A stretch of 6,156 nt of DNA from an uncultured Catenibacterium sp. (GCF_900540665.1 NZ_UQGV01000095.1:1-6156), one strand, 5' to 3'. Positions 1-5,872 are shown, counted from the stretch's first letter. The notes: generated by a model not told the origin, from the letters alone. A program made the numbers and translations.

Positions 1-326
1 AAAACAGCTGGGTAAGGTCCTGTTTCACCATTTGCTTCAGCAATTTCAGAAGCAAGAAGCATAGTAATACCAATTGTAATACATGAGATTGTAGCATACT
101 GCATAGCAGCAAAGATAGGGTTAAGAACTTTAAGGGCCATAATTGGAGGCCATAAAGCACCTAAACCTGTTGAATCATTTACTAAAACGTTTGTCCAAAG
201 AACACCAACGGCACCTGAGATAGTAGCTGGCATAAAGTTCTGGAATGCATTCTTGATTGCATTCAAGTACTTATTCTGACCACACCAAGCACCGACACGT
301 CCTAGCTTATCAGCAAAAGCGTCCAT
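1..326 (-). CDS. PTS sugar transporter subunit IIC, lactose/cellobiose type (N-terminal part, runs off left edge)
   Basis: This is the membrane permease of a phosphotransferase system, which would carry a sugar across the membrane while it is phosphorylated by the matching IIB subunit. Only the first 108 codons are present. The reading frame starts MDAFADKLGRVGAWCGQNKY, followed by LNAIKNAFQNFMP near residues 21-33, which resembles the conserved start of cellobiose/lactose-family IIC proteins (an amphipathic helix, then a 'hL.AIr.aF...mP' segment). Two hydrophobic stretches follow, at about residues 32-49 and 68-93, consistent with the first membrane helices. The ATG at 326 is preceded by a strong GGGAGG site at a suitable distance. 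The gene is divergent from the EF-G-like gene, and its upstream region carries a cre-like site, so catabolite repression is likely. The sugar cannot be told from this fragment. No IIA or IIB gene lies in the window. Confidence 0.85.
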   Translation of the reverse strand, partial: MDAFADKLGRVGAWCGQNKYLNAIKNAFQNFMPATISGAVGVLWTNVLVNDSTGLGALWPPIMALKVLNPIFAAMQYATISCITIGITMLLASEIAEANGETGPYPAV

Positions 327-342
327 TTAATTTCCTCCCTTT

Positions 343-363
343 CAAGAGTCGGCGTAACTCTTG
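343..363 (-). promoter_or_regulatory. Hairpin next to the PTS gene ribosome binding site
   Basis: A perfect 7-bp inverted repeat, CAAGAGT / ACTCTTG, surrounds a 7-base loop. In the minus-strand transcript it ends about 3-4 bases before the GGGAGG ribosome binding site of the PTS gene. There is no T-run after it, so it is not a terminator. It could stabilise the 5' end of the mRNA, affect ribosome access, or serve as a DNA operator. If the nearer promoter (-10 at 374-379) is used, the hairpin would sit almost at the 5' end of the message. Its role is inferred from position only. Confidence 0.45.
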
Positions 364-373
364 TACAGGTACT

Positions 374-401
374 ATTTTACACAATCTAAAACGTAAGTCC
401 A
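374..401 (-). promoter_or_regulatory. Candidate proximal promoter of the PTS gene
   Basis: On the minus strand a -35-like TGGACT (401-396, 4 of 6 matches to TTGACA) is followed after 16 bases by the -10-like TAAAAT (379-374). Transcription would begin near 367, giving a leader of about 40 bases. The cre-like site at 401-415 directly abuts and overlaps the -35 edge, a usual arrangement for CcpA repression. That supports this promoter over the more distant one. Confidence 0.4.
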
Positions 402-415
402 TGGATGCGCTATCA
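401..415. promoter_or_regulatory. cre-like site (CcpA catabolite repression operator)
   Basis: The 15 bases ATGGATGCGCTATCA match the consensus WTGNAARCGNWWWCA at 14 of 15 positions; the single mismatch is T for A at the fifth position after the leading W. The central GCGC gives the partial dyad symmetry expected of a cre. It lies 75-90 bases upstream of a PTS permease start and overlaps a candidate -35 box. CcpA control of sugar PTS genes is well established in Firmicutes; binding here is inferred. Confidence 0.6.
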
Positions 416-509
416 CAAGCACGATTGTTACAAAGAACTCTTTTTCACATATCGATATCTTGTAAATATGATACAGTTATAATCTATTTACCAAAGTACT
501 TTCACTCCT

Positions 510-538
510 ATTATAGCCATTCACTTCTTATTTTAGAA
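510..538 (-). promoter_or_regulatory. Candidate distal promoter of the PTS gene
   Basis: The minus strand has an exact TATAAT at 515-510, preceded by an A/T-rich upstream tract. The -35 position with a 17-base spacer (538-533, TTCTAA) is a poor match. Just downstream, at 493-502, lies the 10-bp palindrome AAAGTACTTT, near the expected start of transcription. Use of this promoter would give a leader of about 180 bases that includes the cre-like site as a possible roadblock. Confidence 0.35.
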
Positions 539-562
539 AACTTTTTTTAAAACAGTGATTAT

Positions 563-593
563 TTTCCATTATTAAAATGATGTATGATAAAAT
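563..593 (+). promoter_or_regulatory. Candidate promoter of the EF-G-like gene
   Basis: TAAAAT at 588-593 (within TATGATAAAAT) is a plausible sigma-A -10 box. The best -35 candidates are TTTCCA at 563-568 (19-base spacer) or TTCCAT at 564-569 (18-base spacer), both weak. Transcription would start near 600, leaving a leader of about 40 bases. The call rests mainly on the -10 and on location. Confidence 0.35.
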
Positions 594-628
594 ATTTCTA
601 TAGATTTACATTACATAGAAGTGCATTA

Positions 629-637
629 GAAAGGTGG
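629..637 (+). promoter_or_regulatory. Ribosome binding site of the EF-G-like gene; start is ambiguous
   Basis: AGAAAGGTGG contains AGGTG, which pairs with the anti-Shine-Dalgarno sequence. ATGs lie at 641 and 647 in the same frame (MFM...). Aligned to the full AGGAGGTGAT consensus, the spacing suits 641 (about 6 bases); counted simply from the end of the purine run, 647 looks better (9 bases). The choice changes the protein by two residues only. Confidence 0.6.
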
Positions 638-640
638 TAG

Positions 641-2698
641 ATGTTTATGAGAGATTATCATGCGCACGAAATTGGAAATGTAGCTGTTTTAGGACACTCT
701 GGATGTGGTAAGACAAGTATAGTAGAAACAATGGCTTACCGTGCTGGAGCAATTGGTCAGATTGGTAATATCCAAAGTGGTAATACAATTAGTGACTATA
801 GTGCTGAGGAGATTGCCCGTCAGTCTTCTATTAATTTATCAATCATTCCGATTGAATGGGATAACTGTAAGATTAATTTAATAGATGTTCCTGGTACTTT
901 TGACTTCGTAGGTGAAACAGAAGCAGCTTTATCTGTTTGTGAGTCTGCTTTAATTATTTGTCCAAGTTATGCTGGTATTTCAGCAGGTACAAAACAGGCA
1001 ATGTATAAGGCAAGAGATAAGGGTAAGATCATCTATATTAATGGATTAGATAATCCAAATAGTGATTATCCTACAAAACTTCAGCAGTTAAAGGATACTT
1101 ATGGTAAGGGTATTGCCCCAATACAGGTACCAATCATGGATAATAATAAAATGATTGGTTATGTCAATGTCGCAAAGATGGAAGGTCGTTTATTTAAAGA
1201 CGGACAAACACATGAGGCTCCTATTCCTGAAGATATGATGGATGAAGTATTACCAATCAAGGCAATGATTGATGAAGCCGTTGCGAATACAAGTGATGAA
1301 TTACTTGAAAAATATTTAGAAGAAGAACCTTTCACAAAAGAAGAGATTTCTAATGCATTAAGACAGGGTGTGACTGATGGTAGTTTGATTCCTGTACTTT
1401 GTGGTACTGATCGTATTGGTATTAGTATTATCTTGAATTCTATGTGTGCTTTCTTTGATTCAGCCAACCATCCAAAGAATGCGCTTATTGTAAAGGATTT
1501 AAAAAAAGATGATGAAAAGATCTTAGAATGTAATGAAGATTCGCCTACAAGCTTATTTGTCTTCAAGACAATTACTGATCCATTTGTAGGAAAAACATCT
1601 TATTTCAAAGTGACAAGTGGTACATTATATACAGGTATGACTCTTTATAATCCAAAAGAAAAAGAAGATGAAAAGATTGTGAAGATTTATCAACCTATGG
1701 GTAAAAACTTGATTGAAGTAGATAAACTTCATGCAGGGGAAATTGGTGCATTTACACGTTCAACTACATGTCATACAAATGATACATTATGTGATCCACG
1801 TTCTCCTATCCTTATTCCTGATACAGAATATTCTAAACCATATTATAAGAAAGCGATTGTACCTCTTGGTAAGAGCAATGAAGAAAAGATTGCGAATGCA
1901 ATTAATAGATTACTCGAAGAGGATCCTACTTTAGCTTATGAATATAATGAAGAAACAAAGCAGCAATGCTTATCTGGTATTGGTGATATTCATCTTGATA
2001 CAGTTCTCAATAAATTAAAAACAAGATTTAAAGTAGAAGCAAAGTTTGAAGACGTCAAGATTCCTTATCGTGAAACAATCAAAAAGGAAGTCACTCAAAG
2101 AACAAGATATAAGAAACAGTCTGGTGGTCATGGACAGTTTGGTGAAGTAGAAATTACTTTCAAACCTTCTCGTGATTATGATAAGCCTTATATTTTTAAG
2201 GAAGAAGTATTTGGTGGTGCTGTACCTCGTACTTATTTCCCTGCTGTTGAAAAGGGACTTATTGAAAGTGTAAAAGCAGGATGCTTAGGTGGTTATCCAG
2301 TATTAGGTATTGAAGCAACTCTTATTGATGGTGCCTATCATTCTGTTGACTCTTCTGAAATGGCCTTTAAGACTGCAACATCTATGTGCTTCAAGGAAGC
2401 AATGCCTAAGGCAGAACCTGCATTACTTGAACCATATATGAAGATGAAGGTTATTATTGATGATGAGTTTACAGGTGATATTATGAGTCATTTAAATACA
2501 TTACGTGCGAGAGTCATCGGTTCTGATGTATTTGAAGATGGATTAATTAAGATCATTGCAGAAGCACCTATGAGCGAAGTGATGAACTATGCAGTTGATC
2601 TTCGTTCTATGACTCAAGGTCAGGGTGTCTTTGAAATGGAATTCCTTGATTATGAATTTGCACCTGCAAATGTAGTAAAAAAGATTTTAAATAAATAA
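641..2698 (+). CDS. Elongation factor G paralogue (EF-G-like translational GTPase)
   Basis: All five EF-G domains are present in 685 aa, the usual length. The G domain covers about residues 10-280: P-loop GHSGCGKT at 18-25, switch I region ARQSSI near 59-64, G3 DVPGTFDF at 82-89, G4 NGLD at 134-137 and CGT at 254-256. Domain II follows (TDPFVGK at 312-318), then domain III (about 400-475), domain IV (SGGHGQFG at 494-501; GAYHSVDSSEMAFK at 564-577) and domain V (about 596-680, with DLRSMTQGQG). Canonical EF-G has AHIDAGKT, DTPGHVDF and NKMD. Here the catalytic His of G3 is Thr86 and the Lys of G4 is Gly135, while the domain IV tip His567 is kept. The GHSGxGKT P-loop and missing G3 His place it with the EF-G-like (FusA2 type) paralogues rather than the main fusA product or Tet(M)-type ribosome protection proteins. 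It stands alone, away from any rpsL/rpsG/tuf cluster. It probably acts on the ribosome, but its specific role is unknown. Confidence 0.9.
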   Translation: MFMRDYHAHEIGNVAVLGHSGCGKTSIVETMAYRAGAIGQIGNIQSGNTISDYSAEEIARQSSINLSIIPIEWDNCKINLIDVPGTFDFVGETEAALSVCESALIICPSYAGISAGTKQAMYKARDKGKIIYINGLDNPNSDYPTKLQQLKDTYGKGIAPIQVPIMDNNKMIGYVNVAKMEGRLFKDGQTHEAPIPEDMMDEVLPIKAMIDEAVANTSDELLEKYLEEEPFTKEEISNALRQGVTDGSLIPVLCGTDRIGISIILNSMCAFFDSANHPKNALIVKDLKKDDEKILECNEDSPTSLFVFKTITDPFVGKTSYFKVTSGTLYTGMTLYNPKEKEDEKIVKIYQPMGKNLIEVDKLHAGEIGAFTRSTTCHTNDTLCDPRSPILIPDTEYSKPYYKKAIVPLGKSNEEKIANAINRLLEEDPTLAYEYNEETKQQCLSGIGDIHLDTVLNKLKTRFKVEAKFEDVKIPYRETIKKEVTQRTRYKKQSGGHGQFGEVEITFKPSRDYDKPYIFKEEVFGGAVPRTYFPAVEKGLIESVKAGCLGGYPVLGIEATLIDGAYHSVDSSEMAFKTATSMCFKEAMPKAEPALLEPYMKMKVIIDDEFTGDIMSHLNTLRARVIGSDVFEDGLIKIIAEAPMSEVMNYAVDLRSMTQGQGVFEMEFLDYEFAPANVVKKILNK

Positions 2699-2700
2699 TG

Positions 2701-2740
2701 AAGCGAGGGAGTTCATTTAAAACTCCCCCGCTTTTCTATT
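2701..2740. terminator. Rho-independent terminator between convergent genes
   Basis: The stem is AAGCG (2701-2705) with CGCTT (2729-2733), one A/C mismatch, then GGGAGTT (2707-2713) with AACTCCC (2721-2727), around a 7-base loop. On the plus strand it runs into TTTTCTATT, so it ends the EF-G-like gene three bases after its stop codon. On the minus strand the hairpin is followed by a less regular T-rich stretch, so it may also end the anti-sigma transcript, whose stop codon is at 2736-2738. Confidence 0.85.
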
Positions 2741-3851
2741 GGAACAATGATTGAAGATTGACTAAATAGCTTTGTTTATCATCATAGATGATCAATTTGT
2801 TTTCTCCTTCATATTCATAGAGTGAAATATCAACACCATTTTTAAATGGTAAAGATAATGGAACATAGCTATTCTTTTGAATATCGTAGAGATAATAATT
2901 GACATGCTTATCATAGAAAGAATCTTCATTTTCATTTGTGATAAGAAGATATTGACTTGTAGAACTTGCAATTTTTATACGATAATTTTCTTCCTTTATT
3001 TCACAGCTCTTTCTAGTGACATGATTAATGATTGTATTATCTACTAATTCAAATGCAGACGCAAATTCAGTAATACCATTCCATTTTTCAACCACCTTCT
3101 GCGTTGCACAATCAATCACAATCGTATAATCATCACCATAAGTAATAATATAATCATCACCATAAAATGAATGTTCATTTGATAAAGCATACCCACACAT
3201 ATCAGGTACAATCTTTTCTGTCTTATTGACTGTATCATAGATTGTCCAATACTCATCCTGCTTATTAATTAGTAGATAACGTCCATGAGGTGATAGGTAT
3301 GGATTTACAGAGCGATGATCAGTGGTTATTATTTCAATGTTTCCTGTCTTTATATTCAAAGCAATGATATCATACTTTTTTGTACATAAATAGACAGTAT
3401 TATTGAATATACGATTGATACCATACTCTACATAACCTGAAAAATCATACATGAAAATATCATGATGATATCGCACATATTTAAAAGAGAAAGGCTTCTT
3501 ATAGACTCCCTTATAAGTACGTGGCTTTTGTAGTTTGATTTGATTATGATTCATAAGATAGATATTTTTTATTTTATCATCCTTAGTATATGTATATCCA
3601 AAAGGTGCCTCATACCATCTGATGTCCTTAAAAGTCACATTCTCAACAGGATGAATATCCTCTTTAGAAAAATGATTTGTCAACCATTCTGACATATCAG
3701 AATGAAATGCACTGACAGTTATTAAAGAAATACATACAATAACAGCTGTTAAAACCATAGAAAATGAATAATGTTTTTTCTTTTGTGTATATGTGATCTT
3801 CTTCCAATCTTCTGGCGTATGAATATCATCAAATTCCTTCCATTTATTCAT
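2736..3851 (-). CDS. Putative anti-sigma factor, single-pass membrane protein with large extracytoplasmic domain
   Basis: From the ATG at 3851 the protein has 371 residues. Residues 1-28 are polar, with an acidic patch then a TPEDWKK segment and a KKK cluster. One hydrophobic helix follows (about 30-49, SMVLTAVIVCISLITVSAF), and then some 320 residues that the positive-inside rule places outside the membrane. The outer part has repeated beta-type segments, including SPHGRYLL (about 187-194) typical of TolB/WD-like propeller blades. I recognise no named family. The role is inferred from context: the gene overlaps the end of an ECF sigma gene, the standard place for the cognate anti-sigma factor. 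The same frame reaches a GTG at 3860 and an ATG at 3854. The AGGTGAGG ribosome binding site inside the sigma gene's end suits 3851 or 3854 best. The 8-17 base overlap suggests translational coupling. Confidence 0.72.
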   Translation of the reverse strand: MNKWKEFDDIHTPEDWKKITYTQKKKHYSFSMVLTAVIVCISLITVSAFHSDMSEWLTNHFSKEDIHPVENVTFKDIRWYEAPFGYTYTKDDKIKNIYLMNHNQIKLQKPRTYKGVYKKPFSFKYVRYHHDIFMYDFSGYVEYGINRIFNNTVYLCTKKYDIIALNIKTGNIEIITTDHRSVNPYLSPHGRYLLINKQDEYWTIYDTVNKTEKIVPDMCGYALSNEHSFYGDDYIITYGDDYTIVIDCATQKVVEKWNGITEFASAFELVDNTIINHVTRKSCEIKEENYRIKIASSTSQYLLITNENEDSFYDKHVNYYLYDIQKNSYVPLSLPFKNGVDISLYEYEGENKLIIYDDKQSYLVNLQSLFQ

Positions 3852-4296
3852 CATCCTCACCTACTTTCTTCTTTAGTATCTCCCTTCCTCTTTTCAATCT
3901 TGATTTCACTGTATTGATATTTATCTTTAATATTCCTGCAATTTCATCTGTTTTGTATCCTTCATAATAATATAGATAAAGTACATTCTTATAACGCGTT
4001 GGCATATCTAATATCACAGGAAGCAATACATAATCCTTCTTCTCAGCTTGAATAAGCACATCTTCTAAATCAATTGTCTTCTTATAGAAAACACGACGAT
4101 AATCCTTACATGTATTCACTGTAACACGAATCAGCCAGTGTTTTAGATAATCATGGTCTTCTATTATGCCGTGCTTATAGAGTTTAATGAAAACTTCTTG
4201 AAAACAGTCTTTCGCATCATCACTATTTCTCAAATTCATGATACAAATGCGAGTCACCATATCCCCATAGGTATCAATTACATCTTCTATTGTCAT
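3844..4296 (-). CDS. RNA polymerase sigma factor, ECF subfamily (sigma-70 regions 2 and 4)
   Basis: The product of 150 aa would direct RNA polymerase core to a small regulon. Region 2 spans about residues 6-70: NSDDAKDCFQEVFIKLYKH matches the core-binding 'd.edAeD..QevFlk.y' part, and LKHWLIRVTVNTCKDYRR at 51-68 matches region 2.3-2.4. Region 4 spans about 93-143 (LDMPTRYKNVLYLYYYEGY, then the helix-turn-helix KTDEIAGILKININTVKSRLKRGREIL). The length is short but typical of compact Firmicute ECF factors, and no extra C-terminal domain is present. The ATG at 4296 follows GGGAGGG (4310-4304) by 7 bases. It is cotranscribed with, and overlaps, the downstream membrane protein that probably holds it inactive. 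Its own upstream region carries an ECF-type promoter, suggesting autoregulation. Confidence 0.92.
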   Translation of the reverse strand: MTIEDVIDTYGDMVTRICIMNLRNSDDAKDCFQEVFIKLYKHGIIEDHDYLKHWLIRVTVNTCKDYRRVFYKKTIDLEDVLIQAEKKDYVLLPVILDMPTRYKNVLYLYYYEGYKTDEIAGILKININTVKSRLKRGREILKKKVGEDDE

Positions 4297-4321
4297 GATA
4301 TTTCCCTCCCTTCACTATTAA

Positions 4322-4348
4322 TACGATGATTCCCTCCATTTGGTTGCA
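4322..4348 (-). promoter_or_regulatory. ECF-type autoregulatory promoter of the sigma/anti-sigma unit
   Basis: On the minus strand TGCAAC (4348-4343) is followed after exactly 17 bases by CGTA (4325-4322, continuing TTAATAG). This closely resembles the TGAAAC-N16-CGTA/CGTC pattern known for Bacillus ECF factors such as SigW and SigM. Transcription would start near 4314-4316, about 18 bases before the sigma ATG, leaving just room for the GGGAGGG ribosome binding site. The match in both boxes, the spacing and the position together make autoregulation likely. A sigma-A-like TAAAAT at 4369-4364 with TAGACT upstream could give basal expression, but it is weaker evidence. Confidence 0.6.
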
Positions 4349-4357
4349 CATATGTGC
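4346..4357. repeat. Perfect 12-bp palindrome GCACATATGTGC in the divergent promoter region
   Basis: The 12 bases read identically on both strands. The site lies between the sigma gene and the dipeptidase gene. It overlaps the -35 box of the ECF-type promoter on one side and touches the -35 position of the rightward promoter on the other. That position and symmetry would suit an operator for a dimeric regulator of either or both genes. Chance occurrence in an AT-rich region is possible; no regulator is identified. Confidence 0.4.
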
Positions 4358-4385
4358 TGAATTATTTTACTTTAGGGTCTATAAT
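4357..4385 (+). promoter_or_regulatory. Sigma-A-type promoter of the C69 dipeptidase gene
   Basis: An exact TATAAT lies at 4380-4385. With a 17-base spacer the -35 hexamer is CTGAAT (4357-4362), which keeps only the central TGA of TTGACA. The start of transcription would be near 4392, with AAGGAGG immediately after it, so the leader would be about 20 bases. The -10 is strong and the -35 weak, as is common where an activator or a nearby operator matters. Confidence 0.55.
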
Positions 4386-4394
4386 AAAGTCTAC

Positions 4395-4401
4395 AAGGAG
4401 G
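4395..4401 (+). promoter_or_regulatory. Ribosome binding site that sets the dipeptidase start at 4411
   Basis: AAGGAGG is a full-strength Shine-Dalgarno site, 9 bases before the ATG at 4411. The open frame extends upstream to a GTG at 4354, but that would place the promoter and this site inside the gene and put 19 extra residues ahead of the catalytic cysteine. The start at 4411 is therefore preferred. Confidence 0.85.
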
Positions 4402-4410
4402 AGAGAATGT

Positions 4411-5871
4411 ATGCCATGTACGACATTACTAGTAGGTAAGAACGCATCTTATGATGGTTCTACCTTAATCGCAAGAAATGATGATTCACAATCTACAAGA
4501 TTTACACCAAAGAAACTTGCAGTGATTCATCCAGAACAACAAAATAGAGTTTATGAGACAGTATTATCTCATTTAAAGATTCAGTTACCTGATAATCCAA
4601 TGAGATATACTGCGATGCCAAATGCCTTAAAAGGTGAAGGTATCTGGGCAGCAAGTGGAATTAATGAAGCAGAAGTCGCAATGACAGCGACAGAAACAAT
4701 CACTTCTAATCCTCGTGTATTAGGGGCTGATCCACTTGTAGAATATGATGAAGAAACAAATACACCTGGTGGTATAGGTGAAGAAGATATTGTCTATCTT
4801 GTATTACCTTATATTCATAGTGCAAGAGAAGGTGTATTAAGACTTGGTTCACTACTAGAAAAGCATGGAACATATGAAATGAACGGAATTGCCTTCTCTG
4901 ATCATGATGAAATCTGGTGGTTAGAAACTATTGGTGGTCATCATTGGATTGCAAGAAGAGTTCCTGATGATGCTTATGTTGTAATGCCTAACCAGTTAGG
5001 TATTGATACATTTGATTTAAAGGATGCTTTTACTACTCAAGAAAATCATTTATGTAGTGATGATTTAAAGGAATTTATTGAAAAGAATCATTTATGTTTA
5101 AATCTAGATGATTCATTTAATGCACGCTATGCATTTGGTTCACATGATGATTCAGATCATATCTATAACACACCACGTGATTGGTTTATTAGACGTTATT
5201 TAAATCCACGTACATATAAATGGGATGGAGAAAATGCAGACTTTACACCTTTTTCTGATGATATTCCTTGGACTATGGTACCTGAAAGAAAGATTACTGT
5301 TGAAGATGTAAAATATGCTTTATCAACTCATTTCCAGAATACACCTTATGATCCATATATTACTCGTGGAGATTTATCTAATAAAGGTGCATTACGTCCT
5401 GTAGGAATCAATAGAAATGACTTCTTATCTGTATTACAAGTAAGACAGGGACAGGAACCTATTGAATGGTTTACATTTGGTTCAAATGTATTCAATACAC
5501 TCGTTCCATTATATGTTCATATTGATACTGTACCTGAATATTACAGCAATACAACAGATGAAGTCTCTACTGATAACTTCTATTGGGCCAATAGACTCAT
5601 AGGTGCTATGGCTGATGCATGTGATAAACAGTCAGCAATTCATATTGAACGTTATCAGAGAGTGGTACAATCTCATTCACATCATATTATTCATACATAT
5701 GATGAATTGATTGAAAAAGAAACAGACGAAGCAAGAAAAACAGAATTAAGACATGAAGCCAATCAAAAGGCAGCTGATATATTGAAGAAGGAAACTTCAA
5801 AGACATTACATCTTGTCTTAGATGAATTAAGCTTTACTATGAAGAATAAATTTGCCCGTTCTGATGCATAA
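4411..5871 (+). CDS. C69 family dipeptidase (PepD/PepDA-type, U34 Ntn-hydrolase)
   Basis: This 486-aa product would hydrolyse dipeptides in the cytoplasm, feeding amino acids to the cell after peptide uptake. It belongs to the N-terminal nucleophile hydrolase superfamily. The start MPCTTLLVGKNASYDGSTLIARNDDS is the family signature: Cys3 is the expected nucleophile once the first two residues are removed, and Arg22 and Asp24/Asp25 lie in the conserved ARNDD segment. GEGIWAASGINEAEVAMTATETITSNP (75-101), GEEDIVYLVLPYIHSAREGV (about 123-142) and GIAFSDHDEIWWLETIGGHHWIARRVPDD (159-187) are further strongly conserved blocks. The length is normal for the family, and there is no signal peptide or membrane segment. 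The C-terminal 70 residues are helical and charged. It has its own promoter and terminator, so it is probably monocistronic. The real substrates are not predictable from sequence. Confidence 0.93.
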   Translation: MPCTTLLVGKNASYDGSTLIARNDDSQSTRFTPKKLAVIHPEQQNRVYETVLSHLKIQLPDNPMRYTAMPNALKGEGIWAASGINEAEVAMTATETITSNPRVLGADPLVEYDEETNTPGGIGEEDIVYLVLPYIHSAREGVLRLGSLLEKHGTYEMNGIAFSDHDEIWWLETIGGHHWIARRVPDDAYVVMPNQLGIDTFDLKDAFTTQENHLCSDDLKEFIEKNHLCLNLDDSFNARYAFGSHDDSDHIYNTPRDWFIRRYLNPRTYKWDGENADFTPFSDDIPWTMVPERKITVEDVKYALSTHFQNTPYDPYITRGDLSNKGALRPVGINRNDFLSVLQVRQGQEPIEWFTFGSNVFNTLVPLYVHIDTVPEYYSNTTDEVSTDNFYWANRLIGAMADACDKQSAIHIERYQRVVQSHSHHIIHTYDELIEKETDEARKTELRHEANQKAADILKKETSKTLHLVLDELSFTMKNKFARSDA

Positions 5872-5872
5872 G

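Larger units (their letters stand above)
327..640. other. Divergent intergenic region between the PTS IIC and EF-G-like genes
   Basis: This stretch of about 314 bases holds no convincing gene. On the minus strand it carries the PTS gene's ribosome binding site (about 333-339), a hairpin (343-363), two candidate promoters (374-401 and about 510-538) and a cre-like site (401-415). On the plus strand it carries a candidate promoter (563-593) and the ribosome binding site of the EF-G-like gene (629-637). The middle part, about 540-600, is very AT-rich with A/T tracts. A plus-strand open frame across 257-550 starts inside the PTS gene on the opposite strand, has no ribosome binding site and resembles no family, so it is not called. 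Confidence 0.75.

Noticed and set aside
257..550. Plus-strand open frame of 97 codons
   Set aside because: It starts antisense inside the conserved PTS permease gene, has no ribosome binding site, runs through the PTS control region and gives a low-complexity product with no family resemblance.
596..620. Inverted repeat TTCTAT / ATAGAA in the EF-G-like gene leader
   Set aside because: It is a 6-bp AT-rich stem with a 13-base loop, too weak to separate from chance in this composition.
1159..1566. Minus-strand open frame of 135 codons inside the EF-G-like gene
   Set aside because: It is fully antisense to a strongly conserved translation factor and has a serine-rich shadow composition with no domain.
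1731..1934. Plus-strand open frame of 67 codons inside the EF-G-like gene
   Set aside because: It is an out-of-frame shadow of domain II-III coding sequence with no ribosome binding site of its own.
641..2698. Tetracycline-resistance ribosome protection protein (Tet(M)-like)
   Set aside because: The P-loop is GHSGCGKT rather than the AHVDAGKT type, and domains IV and V (GAYHSVDSSEMAFK, DLRSMTQGQG) follow EF-G itself, so the resistance family is not supported.
4354..4410. 19-residue N-terminal extension of the dipeptidase from a GTG
   Set aside because: It would contain the TATAAT box and the AAGGAGG site, and would move the catalytic cysteine away from the N-terminus. The family start is at the MPCTT segment.
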